Shown one piece after another: positions 39,440 through 45,355 of a stretch of 64,000 nt of DNA. A program made the position numbers and the translations under genes. Source of the stretch: an uncultured Prevotellaceae bacterium (GTDB taxonomy: Bacteria; Bacteroidota; Bacteroidia; Bacteroidales; Bacteroidaceae). The stretch's first letter is position 1, and the number at the start of each line of letters is the position of its first letter. The notes below the pieces were generated by a model. That model ran no database searches. It was not told where the DNA came from and saw only the letters and a program-made list of their open reading frames with translations. Where the stretch lies: the NCBI GenBank assembly GCA_900318685.1, contig ONLL01000005.1, forward strand, positions 1-64,000, written 5' to 3'.

Positions 39440-40024
39440 CTACGGACGTGGTTCGTCGTCGCCTCCGCTTCCGCTGTCGCTGCCCTGCTCCTCGTTGTAC
39501 GCGAAGTCGCTGACGGGGGTGAAGACACGGTTGCGACGCACGATCTTCTGCTCGCCGTCGACGGTCTCGGTGACGGGAGTCGACTCCACGACGTTCTCCA
39601 GGCGGAGGGTGCACTTGCGCTTCATGGCCTTGTAGGTGAGGTCGCGCAGATCCTCGCTCTCGGGGTTGAAGCGGATGTGGATGCCCTCCACCAGTCCCTT
39701 GGCACCCATCTGCTGGGCGGTGGCCAGGTCGGCAGCGCCGCCCTCCACGTTCTGCACGGTGGGATAGAAGGTGCCCAGTCCGTCGAGCTTCACGCCACGT
39801 CCCTGCGAGATCATCTCGATGATGCATCGTGCCAGCTTGCCGAGGATGAGTCGCAGCTCCTCCTCGCCGAAGAGGTTGTTGTGCTCGCTCATGTGCTTGG
39901 CGAGGGCGTAGGTCGAGAGGGTTCCGAGGCGGTGCACCTCGGCGAAATAGTGTCCGAAGCACTTCGACAGCGCGTTGTTGTTCTTGCGGATGTCGAGGCT
40001 CATGATGATTGAATTGTTTGCCAT
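39440..40024 (-). CDS. HU-like DNA-binding protein
   Basis: The 194-residue protein belongs to the HU-related group of Bacteroidales (HU-HIG type). The HU-like domain spans about 10-130 with LAKHMSEHNN, a helical segment ending LARCIIEMISQGRGVKLDGLGTFYPTV, and a beta-arm region (GIHIRFNPESEDLRDLT). A C-terminal acidic/Gly-Ser tail (GSDSGSGGDDEPRP) replaces a normal HU end. The start at 40024 has AAAGGAGA 11 bases upstream; an internal ATG (MSLDI) is less likely. Smalltalk lies downstream in the same transcript. Such proteins usually sit beside an amidase, as here, but on the opposite strand in this element. Confidence 0.88.
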   Translation of the reverse strand: MANNSIIMSLDIRKNNNALSKCFGHYFAEVHRLGTLSTYALAKHMSEHNNLFGEEELRLILGKLARCIIEMISQGRGVKLDGLGTFYPTVQNVEGGAADLATAQQMGAKGLVEGIHIRFNPESEDLRDLTYKAMKRKCTLRLENVVESTPVTETVDGEQKIVRRNRVFTPVSDFAYNEEQGSDSGSGGDDEPRP

Positions 40025-40091
40025 TGTCTTAGTTCTCCTTTCTTGTCTAGTTTTGTTAAAAATTTTTGTTTTGGTTTCCTGGCTTCCAGAT

Positions 40092-40157
40092 TTACACCCT
40101 TAGGCTTCAGGCCTTACACCCTTAGGGTTGAGCTCCTTTACCCTTAGGCTTTGAGCC
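40092..40157 (-). repeat. Three about 22-bp repeats in the HU-like gene leader
   Basis: Units at 40092-40113, 40114-40136 and 40137-40157 share CCCTTAGG followed by a variable, G/T-rich end. On the transcribed strand each contains CCTAAGGG or a close form. They lie in the roughly 160-base untranslated leader of HU-smalltalk and could be protein-binding sites or an RNA control region. Confidence 0.7.
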
Positions 40158-40191
40158 GTGCAGTTACGGGGTGTGCGGCTGAATCACGATA

Positions 40192-40199
40192 CAAAGGTA
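40192..40199 (-). promoter_or_regulatory. Promoter -7 element TACCTTTG for HU-smalltalk
   Basis: A perfect TACCTTTG on the minus strand, 168 bp before the HU-like ATG, implies a long untranslated leader. No -33 TTTG is found at ideal spacing. Confidence 0.6.
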
Positions 40200-40340
40200 C
40201 GAAGAAAATAGATGCAAAACAATACTTTCCCCCAATTATCTTTCAAATAAGGCAATTTATTCAAGTTCCGCAAGCTCTCGTCGATGGAGGCAGACATGGT
40301 GTTTGGCACGCTGCAGGGACTGCTCAGGAGGTATCCCAGA

Positions 40341-40370
40341 GCCTGAATCCGCCTGAATCCGCCTGAATCC
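40341..40370 (+). repeat. 10-bp tandem repeat GCCTGAATCC x3
   Basis: Three exact copies of GCCTGAATCC are followed by a T-run, then an inverted GGATTCAG at 40389-40396. The last unit can form a hairpin with the inverted copy; the array lies between the divergent promoters. Confidence 0.85.
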
Positions 40371-40537
40371 TTTTTTGGAAAGTGCTCCGGATTCAGCCAA
40401 CAGCCTGGTAATCTAGTACTTATGCATTTAAAAAAATCGGGGAAAACTCTTGCAAATATCGAAAAGGATTCAGAATCTTTGCCCACGGAAATCAGAAATG
40501 GTGTCCGTGGGTTTGTTTTTTACATACAATTTTAAAA

Positions 40538-41020
40538 ATGAAGACAATGACAGAGATTCATGAAGAAGTGATGAAGTTGGCTCAGCCAACAGGCACACAA
40601 TGGGAAGTTGCAAACGAAGTAGACAACAAGCAGCAAACAGAGATCCAGCTGATGCTGCACTATCTGGCGCCTTGGATTGAAAAGACCGGCGGCAAGGAGA
40701 CGATAGGCTATTGGGAGGAGAGGCTGCCCGGCATCATGATGGAGAAAATCCTGATGCTGCTGCTGTTGCCCCACAGCCGCAGGCGTGTGGAGAAGATCAT
40801 GAAGTTCTATCACCCTGTGGACCGCGCTGCCCTGGCCTATGCGGTGGTAGTGTTTGTGCTGACGGGACACAGGATGAAGTTTAAGAGTGTTGTGGCGCAG
40901 CGCCACTATGATGTTGCCATCGGCTTGGTCAGGGAGGATTTCCCAGGCTTGCCGTTCGTCGATCACCTGAAGTTTTTCATTGCTCCGGTGATTGAAAATC
41001 GCAAGTTTCATGGAGTCTAG
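40538..41020 (+). CDS. Hypothetical protein in cassette A
   Basis: I do not recognise this 160-residue protein. It is mainly alpha-helical, with an acidic N-terminus, a helix ending IMMEKILMLLLLPHSRRR, then a hydrophobic segment (AALAYAVVVFVLTG, about 99-112) that is short for a membrane span, and a basic C-terminal half. No signal peptide is seen. It starts right of the divergent control region and is followed 98 bp later by another small unknown gene, then the amidase, all rightward. The orientation suggests a second transcript in the cassette. Confidence 0.7.
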   Translation: MKTMTEIHEEVMKLAQPTGTQWEVANEVDNKQQTEIQLMLHYLAPWIEKTGGKETIGYWEERLPGIMMEKILMLLLLPHSRRRVEKIMKFYHPVDRAALAYAVVVFVLTGHRMKFKSVVAQRHYDVAIGLVREDFPGLPFVDHLKFFIAPVIENRKFHGV

Positions 41021-41118
41021 GAGCCTGGGCAAGCAAAGCTTGCGAAACTTGAATTAAGAATTTTAAAGGGGTCGGACGAAGCCCGACCAAAAAGAAAAAA
41101 GAAAGGAACAAAGCGATT

Positions 41119-41430
41119 ATGGTACAAGTATTTAAGATCAAGACTATCGCGCAGCCTCGGATGATCGAGGTGACGCGGATGAACGGCCAGATGGGCTCGA
41201 TGCTCGTCATAGGCCTTGTGCTGGCCGCTGGCGGTCAGGAAATGTTTGCCGAGATGTTCGGTGAGGTGGCGGAGCAGTTTGCCAGGGAGGGATGTGCCGA
41301 GGGCACCATCCTCAGCGTCGGCCTCGCCTTCAAGTGCCGCGAATGGACGAAGGAAGGCTCCTCTGGCTATGGCACGAACGCGAAAATCACTGGCTACACT
41401 GTTATCCACAAGGAGGAGAAAGGATTCTAA
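41119..41430 (+). CDS. Hypothetical protein before the amidase
   Basis: The 103-residue protein is not recognised. It starts with a beta-like segment (MVQVFKIKTIAQPRMIEVTRMN), has a hydrophobic, Gly-rich helix (about 25-40: GSMLVIGLVLAAGGQEMF) and ends in a basic beta-like tail. It lies 35 bp before the amidase gene and is probably cotranscribed with it. The region before it contains two small hairpins (41029-41043 and about 41069-41088). A chaperone, inhibitor or holin-like role for the amidase could be imagined, but the sequence does not show it. Confidence 0.65.
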   Translation: MVQVFKIKTIAQPRMIEVTRMNGQMGSMLVIGLVLAAGGQEMFAEMFGEVAEQFAREGCAEGTILSVGLAFKCREWTKEGSSGYGTNAKITGYTVIHKEEKGF

Positions 41431-41465
41431 TTTTAACGTAAAAACAAAGAAAGGAACAAACGAAC

Positions 41466-41948
41466 ATGCGTAAGATCAATGAGATTATCATCCACTGCAG
41501 CGACACTCAGGAAGGCTGCGACGTGACGGCTGGCGACATCCGCCGCTGGCACACCACACCCCGGGAGAAGGGCGGCCGGGGCTTCCGCGACATCGGCTAT
41601 CATGAAGTGATCCGTCTGGACGGTACGGTAGAATACGGACGGCCATACGCTGACACAGGTGCCCACTGCCCCGACCATAACCAGCACTCCATCGGCATCT
41701 GCTACATCGGCGGCCGACATCTCAAGGACAATGGCCACTGGGCATGGGACGACACCCGCACCGAGAAGCAGAAGGAGGCCTTGAAGCAGCGATGTGCCTT
41801 CCACCTGCGTAAGTGGAAGCTGACACCCGACTGCATCCACGGCCACAACGAATTTGCCAAGAAAGCCTGCCCGTGCTTCAACGTGAGGCAATGGGTGGAG
41901 CTGGAGTTCAAGCCCTGGTGGGAAACGACACAATCATTACAAAAGTAA
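41466..41948 (+). CDS. N-acetylmuramoyl-L-alanine amidase, T7-lysozyme type
   Basis: Amidase_2 enzymes cut the bond between muramic acid and L-alanine in peptidoglycan. The 160-residue protein keeps the T7-lysozyme zinc ligands by alignment of spacing: His10 (IIHCS), His127 and Cys135 (GHNEFAKKAC), with Tyr45 and Lys133 at the catalytic positions. It has no signal peptide, as in phage lysozymes, so access to the wall needs lysis, a transport partner or a different role. It closes cassette A, 12 bp before the central 8-mer array. In Bacteroidales such amidases regularly accompany HU-like and smalltalk genes. Confidence 0.92.
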   Translation: MRKINEIIIHCSDTQEGCDVTAGDIRRWHTTPREKGGRGFRDIGYHEVIRLDGTVEYGRPYADTGAHCPDHNQHSIGICYIGGRHLKDNGHWAWDDTRTEKQKEALKQRCAFHLRKWKLTPDCIHGHNEFAKKACPCFNVRQWVELEFKPWWETTQSLQK

Positions 41949-41959
41949 GAATTAGAAAA

Positions 41960-41996
41960 AGTACGCGAGTGCGCGAGTACTCGAGTACGCGTTAAG
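41960..41996 (+). repeat. Central 8-mer array, right end of cassette A
   Basis: Four contiguous 8-mers (AGTACGCG, AGTGCGCG, AGTACTCG, AGTACGCG; 41960-41991) end with TTAAG. The same order and ending occur at the right end of the element (45104-45140). Confidence 0.9.
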
Positions 41997-42009
41997 GTCA
42001 CACATCAGC

Positions 42010-42066
42010 TTGATATAATATATTATATATATATCAAAAGATACCTGCAGAAAATTCGACGTCGAA
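42010..42066. other. AT-rich hairpin and palindrome between the central arrays
   Basis: TTGATATA (42010-42017) pairs with TATATCAA (42030-42037) around an all A/T centre; a perfect 12-bp palindrome TTCGACGTCGAA follows at 42055-42066. This AT-rich island in GC-rich DNA lies between inward-facing 8-mer arrays, the layout expected of an origin or a recombination site. Function is inference. Confidence 0.75.
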
Positions 42067-42071
42067 AATGG

Positions 42072-42108
42072 CTTAATGCGTACTCGCGTACTCAATTACT
42101 CGCGTACT
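42072..42108 (-). repeat. Central 8-mer array, left end of cassette B
   Basis: CTTAA is followed by four contiguous 8-mers (TGCGTACT, CGCGTACT, CAATTACT, CGCGTACT), the inverted form of the array at 41960-41996. It ends 16 bp before the ATG at 42125, with AAGGAG in between. Confidence 0.9.
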
Positions 42109-42124
42109 AGAAAGGAGCATAAGA

Positions 42125-42631
42125 ATGACAACTAACGAAAAGAAAATCAATGAGTTGCGTGGCAAGCTGACCGAGTATGAAGGTGGGATGCACATCTTCA
42201 GGGCAGCCGGCAAAGGCGAGCCCCAACTGGAGTTTATCAAGGGTGACAAGGGCGGCAAGAAGAGCTCGCTCGCTAGGACTACAGGCGAGAAGACGCAATC
42301 GCTGATCGCACGTCTGCGCATCCCTGCCGATGCAGCCGACCCCGCCGCATCACTCTATGATGAGCTGGAGAATCTCGTGAAAGCCCTGCCGCCATCGAAG
42401 CGGAGGGCCACTCTGAAGGGTCGCAAACTGATGGATCAGGATCATGCGAAAGTGCACCTCGACATGAAGGGCGGACGGCTGGAAATGGCCCTGACCATCG
42501 ACCTGCGTGAGAACATCGACTTTATCAAAAACTTTAACACTATTTGTATGGAGATTAACAAATGTTTGTATTACAACAGCACAACAATTCAAAAACAGTG
42601 CCGTGCACTCGCCAGCTCTTCTACGAAGTAG
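42125..42631 (+). CDS. Small hypothetical protein before second primase-helicase
   Basis: The 168-residue protein is charged and mostly helical with no signal or membrane segment. I do not recognise a family. A Shine-Dalgarno-like AAGGAG lies 6-8 bases before the ATG. Its later part (RATLKGRKLMDQDHAKVHLDMKG) recalls the matching part of the gene at 102 in position and pattern, supporting a shared partner role for the primase-helicase-like proteins. It overlaps the next ORF by 70 bases, so the two are probably translationally coupled. The final 25 residues, read in the overlap, may be poorly conserved. Confidence 0.7.
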   Translation: MTTNEKKINELRGKLTEYEGGMHIFRAAGKGEPQLEFIKGDKGGKKSSLARTTGEKTQSLIARLRIPADAADPAASLYDELENLVKALPPSKRRATLKGRKLMDQDHAKVHLDMKGGRLEMALTIDLRENIDFIKNFNTICMEINKCLYYNSTTIQKQCRALASSSTK

Positions 42632-44967
42632 CACGCTCAGAGCGCACCGCACGCATCGTGGCCGAATGCAACAGGCTCTACGCCGAAGGCAAGAAGGCAT
42701 TGTACAACGACAAGAAGAAGTCGCTCTACTCGCACATCTTCATGACCGCGTACTTCGAACCCAACAATGGCGGCAGGGTGAAAAAGCCATTGGACTCCTG
42801 GCGACTGCAGTCAGCAGCTCACCTGAGCGGACTGATCATGCACGACTATGACCATCTGAGCGAGAAGGGCACAACGGCCGAGGAACTCTACGCCAAGATT
42901 CCCGACTGGATGAAGGACGACAAGTCCTGCCCCTTCGCCTTGCTCTATGCGGCACACACCCCATCGCACGACGGACTGAGGCTGGTCACCATGGCCGACC
43001 CCGCCCGTGGCAAGATCGCCGACCAGCAGCAGCACATGGCCCGCATCCTCGGCGTGGAGTGCGACAAGCAGTGCATCAACGCCGACCGTACGTCGTTCGC
43101 GGTGAGAGAGTGCGACATACTGTATATCAATGATTTGATTTTCACCTACGAGAATGAGGAGTATGACAAGAGGTATGGGGGGCTGTATAGAACCCCCTCC
43201 CGCTCCCCCGAAGGGGGAGAGGTGGCTGCGCATGAAACCCCCTCCAGCTCCCCCGAAGGGGGAGAGGTGGCTGCGCTTGAGTTCAACGGCGTGCCTTTCC
43301 AGAGCATTGTTGACAAATGGATTGAAGAGCGAGGGGTGCCGGCAGAGGGGACCAGGCACCTGACCATGCTGCGGCTCGCCGGCGACCTGCGCTACATCTG
43401 CGACAATGATCCTGCGAAGGTGAAAAAAGCCGTCAGGCTGGCTGCCTTTGTCAGGGATATCGAACAGGAGCGCGGCAGCGAGGAAGTAGACAACGCCTGC
43501 GAGGACGTGTGCGAAAGAAAGATGTACATGAGCATCCCAAAGAACTTCAGCGCAATCCTCGAACAACTCGGCGCCACAAAAGCCCTCCCCCTCGGGGGAG
43601 CCGGAGGGGGGCTTGGGGGTGTTTACTCCACCTACTGGCAGCGCCTCAAGCCCTTGCTCACCTCGCCCTACACTGAGGCCTGCGCGCTGACCGAGGACGG
43701 CAACAAGATAGGAGCCGTGTTTGCCTCCGGCGCTATGTTCTGCACGCTGATGACCCGCTGCTGGTATGAGCACTTCGACGGCATGCCTCAGCGCATGAAC
43801 CCGAATGTCTACATCATCGGCATGCCGGGTGCGGGCAAGAGCTTTGCCGACCGCCTCGACTCGATCATCATGGGGCCGATGGTGGCTGCCGACCGCATGG
43901 GCCGCGAGGCCGAGGCCGAGTACAGCCGCAAGCTGAAGGAGCGCCAGACCTCGTCGAAGGAGCAGCGCGGCGAGGCCCTGAAGAAACCCGAGCTGATGGT
44001 GCGCTACTGCCTGTCGAAGACCTCGAACGCCGTGCTCTTCCATCGTATGCGCAATGCCCATGAGACGGTCGACGGCGAGGATATGCACCTCCACCTCTAC
44101 ACCTTCGACTCGGAGCTGGATGCCAACACGAAGGCGCAGAGCGGAGGCACCTGGATAGACAAGCACGACATCGAGCTGAAAGCCTTCCACAACGAGCGCA
44201 CGGGTGTGGACTTCTCGAATGCCGACTCGGCCAACGGCCTCTACGAGGTGTACTACAACACCGTATGCACGGGCACGCCCCTGAGCCTGAACCGCAAGAT
44301 CAACATCCGCAACGTCAACGACGGCCTCTGCTCGCGCATCGCCTTCTTCCAGATGATGCCCGAGGGCTACAAGATGATAGCCAAGGGCTCGAGGGCGAGG
44401 AACCATGAGCTGGAGTGCAAGCTCAAGGAGTGGGCCTTCCGCTTCGACTCGATGAAGGGCGAGCTGGCCATCAAGCCGCTGGTAGACCATGTCTACTCGC
44501 TCTGCGAGCAGGCCACATGGGAGGCCGAGGCCAGCGGCGACGACGTGCTCGACTTCCTGCGCAAGCGTGCCGTGTTCTATGCCACCTGGTTCACCATCCC
44601 CCGCATCTACGGCCGCCAGTGGGACGAGTATCAGAAGACGGGCAAGGTCGTGATAGACCAGGGCGACCTCGACTTCGCCACGCTGATGTTCGAGGCCGTG
44701 ATCTACTGGCAGGACCGCTTCTTCGGGCGCATGCTGCAGGAGAGCTGGACGAATGCCGAGAACGACTATAAGCCGCGTGTGCGCAACACGCAGAACGACG
44801 GCGTGTTCGCCAAGCTGCCCGCCGAGTTCACGACAAAGCAGGTACAGGAAATGCTGGGCATATCGAAGGGTGGCGCGTCGGCTCAGATAGGCCGGTGGCT
44901 GAAACAGGGCCTCTGTGAGCGCTCGACACGCGGCATGTACAGGAAGAAAGGGCAGGTCAATGGCTGA
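42562..44967 (+). CDS. Primase-helicase-like protein (BT4734/VirE_N type), second copy
   Basis: The 801-residue protein has a clear VirE_N/BT4734-like N-terminal domain: DYD at 95-97 (IMHDYDHL), a His-containing strand (TPSHDGLRL) and ADPARGKIADQQ..., ending at FAVRECDILYIN. A linker holds two 15-residue repeats from palindromic elements (43191-43280). The ATPase part has Walker A GMPGAGKS at 420-427 (Lys426), and the end is a winged helix (LPAEFTTKQVQEML). A second palindromic insert at 43582-43620 lies just before the ATPase part. It is paralogous in layout to 558-3083. It is followed by a coupled 44-codon ORF. DNA priming/unwinding is inferred from family resemblance. Confidence 0.82.
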   Translation: MFVLQQHNNSKTVPCTRQLFYEVARSERTARIVAECNRLYAEGKKALYNDKKKSLYSHIFMTAYFEPNNGGRVKKPLDSWRLQSAAHLSGLIMHDYDHLSEKGTTAEELYAKIPDWMKDDKSCPFALLYAAHTPSHDGLRLVTMADPARGKIADQQQHMARILGVECDKQCINADRTSFAVRECDILYINDLIFTYENEEYDKRYGGLYRTPSRSPEGGEVAAHETPSSSPEGGEVAALEFNGVPFQSIVDKWIEERGVPAEGTRHLTMLRLAGDLRYICDNDPAKVKKAVRLAAFVRDIEQERGSEEVDNACEDVCERKMYMSIPKNFSAILEQLGATKALPLGGAGGGLGGVYSTYWQRLKPLLTSPYTEACALTEDGNKIGAVFASGAMFCTLMTRCWYEHFDGMPQRMNPNVYIIGMPGAGKSFADRLDSIIMGPMVAADRMGREAEAEYSRKLKERQTSSKEQRGEALKKPELMVRYCLSKTSNAVLFHRMRNAHETVDGEDMHLHLYTFDSELDANTKAQSGGTWIDKHDIELKAFHNERTGVDFSNADSANGLYEVYYNTVCTGTPLSLNRKINIRNVNDGLCSRIAFFQMMPEGYKMIAKGSRARNHELECKLKEWAFRFDSMKGELAIKPLVDHVYSLCEQATWEAEASGDDVLDFLRKRAVFYATWFTIPRIYGRQWDEYQKTGKVVIDQGDLDFATLMFEAVIYWQDRFFGRMLQESWTNAENDYKPRVRNTQNDGVFAKLPAEFTTKQVQEMLGISKGGASAQIGRWLKQGLCERSTRGMYRKKGQVNG
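43191..43280 (+). repeat. In-frame 45-bp tandem duplication of a palindromic element
   Basis: Two 45-bp units (43191-43235, 43236-43280), each containing the CTCCCCC-GAA-GGGGGAG hairpin, encode TPSRSPEGGEVAAHE and TPSSSPEGGEVAALE. The unit is a multiple of three, so the primase-helicase reading frame is kept. Confidence 0.92.
43582..43620 (-). repeat. In-frame palindromic element, inverted copy
   Basis: Contains CTCCCCC-TC-GGGGGAG and the CCGGAGGGGG form seen reversed at 43191-43280. It is translated as ALPLGGAGGGLGG between the primase-like and ATPase-like parts of the second primase-helicase. Confidence 0.85.
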
Positions 44968-45094
44968 GAAACCCGTCAGGAACATCCCCTGGATCAAGTA
45001 CGCCTATCTGAAGCAGATGCCCAGCTACGACGATGCACTCTGGATAGAGCGGAAAATGACCGAAACCGTGGCGCGGCTTATGGTCAGAGTGTAG
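44960..45094 (+). CDS. 44-residue ORF coupled to the primase-helicase
   Basis: The ATG overlaps the end of the primase-helicase gene by 8 bases (AATGGCTGA). The product starts MAEKPVRNIPWIKYAYLKQM, has an acidic middle (PSYDDALWIE) and a basic end (RKMTETVARLMVRV); it is probably a single or paired helix with no membrane segment. It ends 9 bases before the right 8-mer array, filling cassette B to its boundary. Close packing and a plausible composition support it as a real gene, but there is no recognised family. Confidence 0.55.
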   Translation: MAEKPVRNIPWIKYAYLKQMPSYDDALWIERKMTETVARLMVRV

Positions 45095-45103
45095 TTCAAG
45101 CGA

Positions 45104-45167
45104 AGTACGCGAGTACGCGAGTACTCGAGTACGCGTTAAGGGCCTCAAATCGCTGGATTTGAGGCCC
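45104..45167. repeat. Right terminal repeat: four 8-mers, TTAAG, hairpin
   Basis: Four contiguous 8-mers (AGTACGCG, AGTACGCG, AGTACTCG, AGTACGCG; 45104-45135), TTAAG (45136-45140), and a perfect 12-bp hairpin GGGCCTCAAATC / GATTTGAGGCCC with loop GCTG (45140-45167). It is the inverted counterpart of 39102-39150. The hairpin may also terminate the cassette B transcript. Confidence 0.9.
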
Positions 45168-45302
45168 TCATCCCCCGCTTTTGTTCAGAGTCTAGAGACA
45201 TCTGATAAGCGCGTCACTGGCATGACCGCCAAAGAATATCGCGATAGAACTACCTCTTGACAGCATCGGGCTGGTTCCTGCTGAGACAAAGATGCAAAAT
45301 TA

Positions 45303-45334
45303 TTTGGGTATTTGGAAAAAAATACGTACTTTTG
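45303..45334 (+). promoter_or_regulatory. Promoter TTTG-N20-TACTTTTG for the GH3 gene
   Basis: TTTG at 45303-45306 and TACTTTTG at 45327-45334 are spaced 20 bp, 21 bp before the GH3 ATG. It lies outside the right end of the inserted element. Confidence 0.75.
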
Positions 45335-45355
45335 CAGAAATAATTCTCTCAACGC

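Larger units (their letters stand above)
40025..40537. other. 513-bp divergent intergenic region inside the element
   Basis: No ORF of note is seen. From left to right it holds the HU-like gene's leader with three about 22-bp repeats (40092-40157), a minus-strand promoter (40192-40199), a 10-bp tandem repeat (40341-40370) with a nearby inverted GGATTCAG, and a weak plus-strand promoter (CTTG at 40449, AATCTTTG at 40474-40481) for the gene at 40538. Confidence 0.7.
39102..45167. mobile_element. Putative two-cassette element bounded by inverted hairpin/8-mer repeats
   Basis: The element separates divergent glycan-degradation genes, each of which keeps its own promoter outside it. Both ends carry the same composite in inverted orientation: a GGCCTCA...TGAGGCC hairpin, then CTTAA, then tandem 8-mers (CGCGTACT on the plus strand at the left, AGTACGCG at the right). 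Two more 8-mer arrays in the centre divide it into cassette A (39130-41996: smalltalk, HU-like, two unknowns, amidase) and cassette B (42072-45140: small protein, primase-helicase, 44-codon ORF). No integrase or transposase is present and I see no target-site duplication, so mobility is inferred only from the boundaries, context and gene content. Confidence 0.55.

Noticed and set aside
41029..41088. Two small hairpins before the gene at 41119 considered as a terminator
   Set aside because: Neither is followed by a T-run on the plus strand, and the genes around them look cotranscribed.
39130..45140. 8-mer arrays considered as CRISPR or telomere-like repeats
   Set aside because: Units are only 8 bp, contiguous and few; they form short capped inverted arrays instead.
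39090..45180. Target-site duplication at the ends of the element
   Set aside because: I compared the flanks next to both hairpins and saw no convincing direct repeat.
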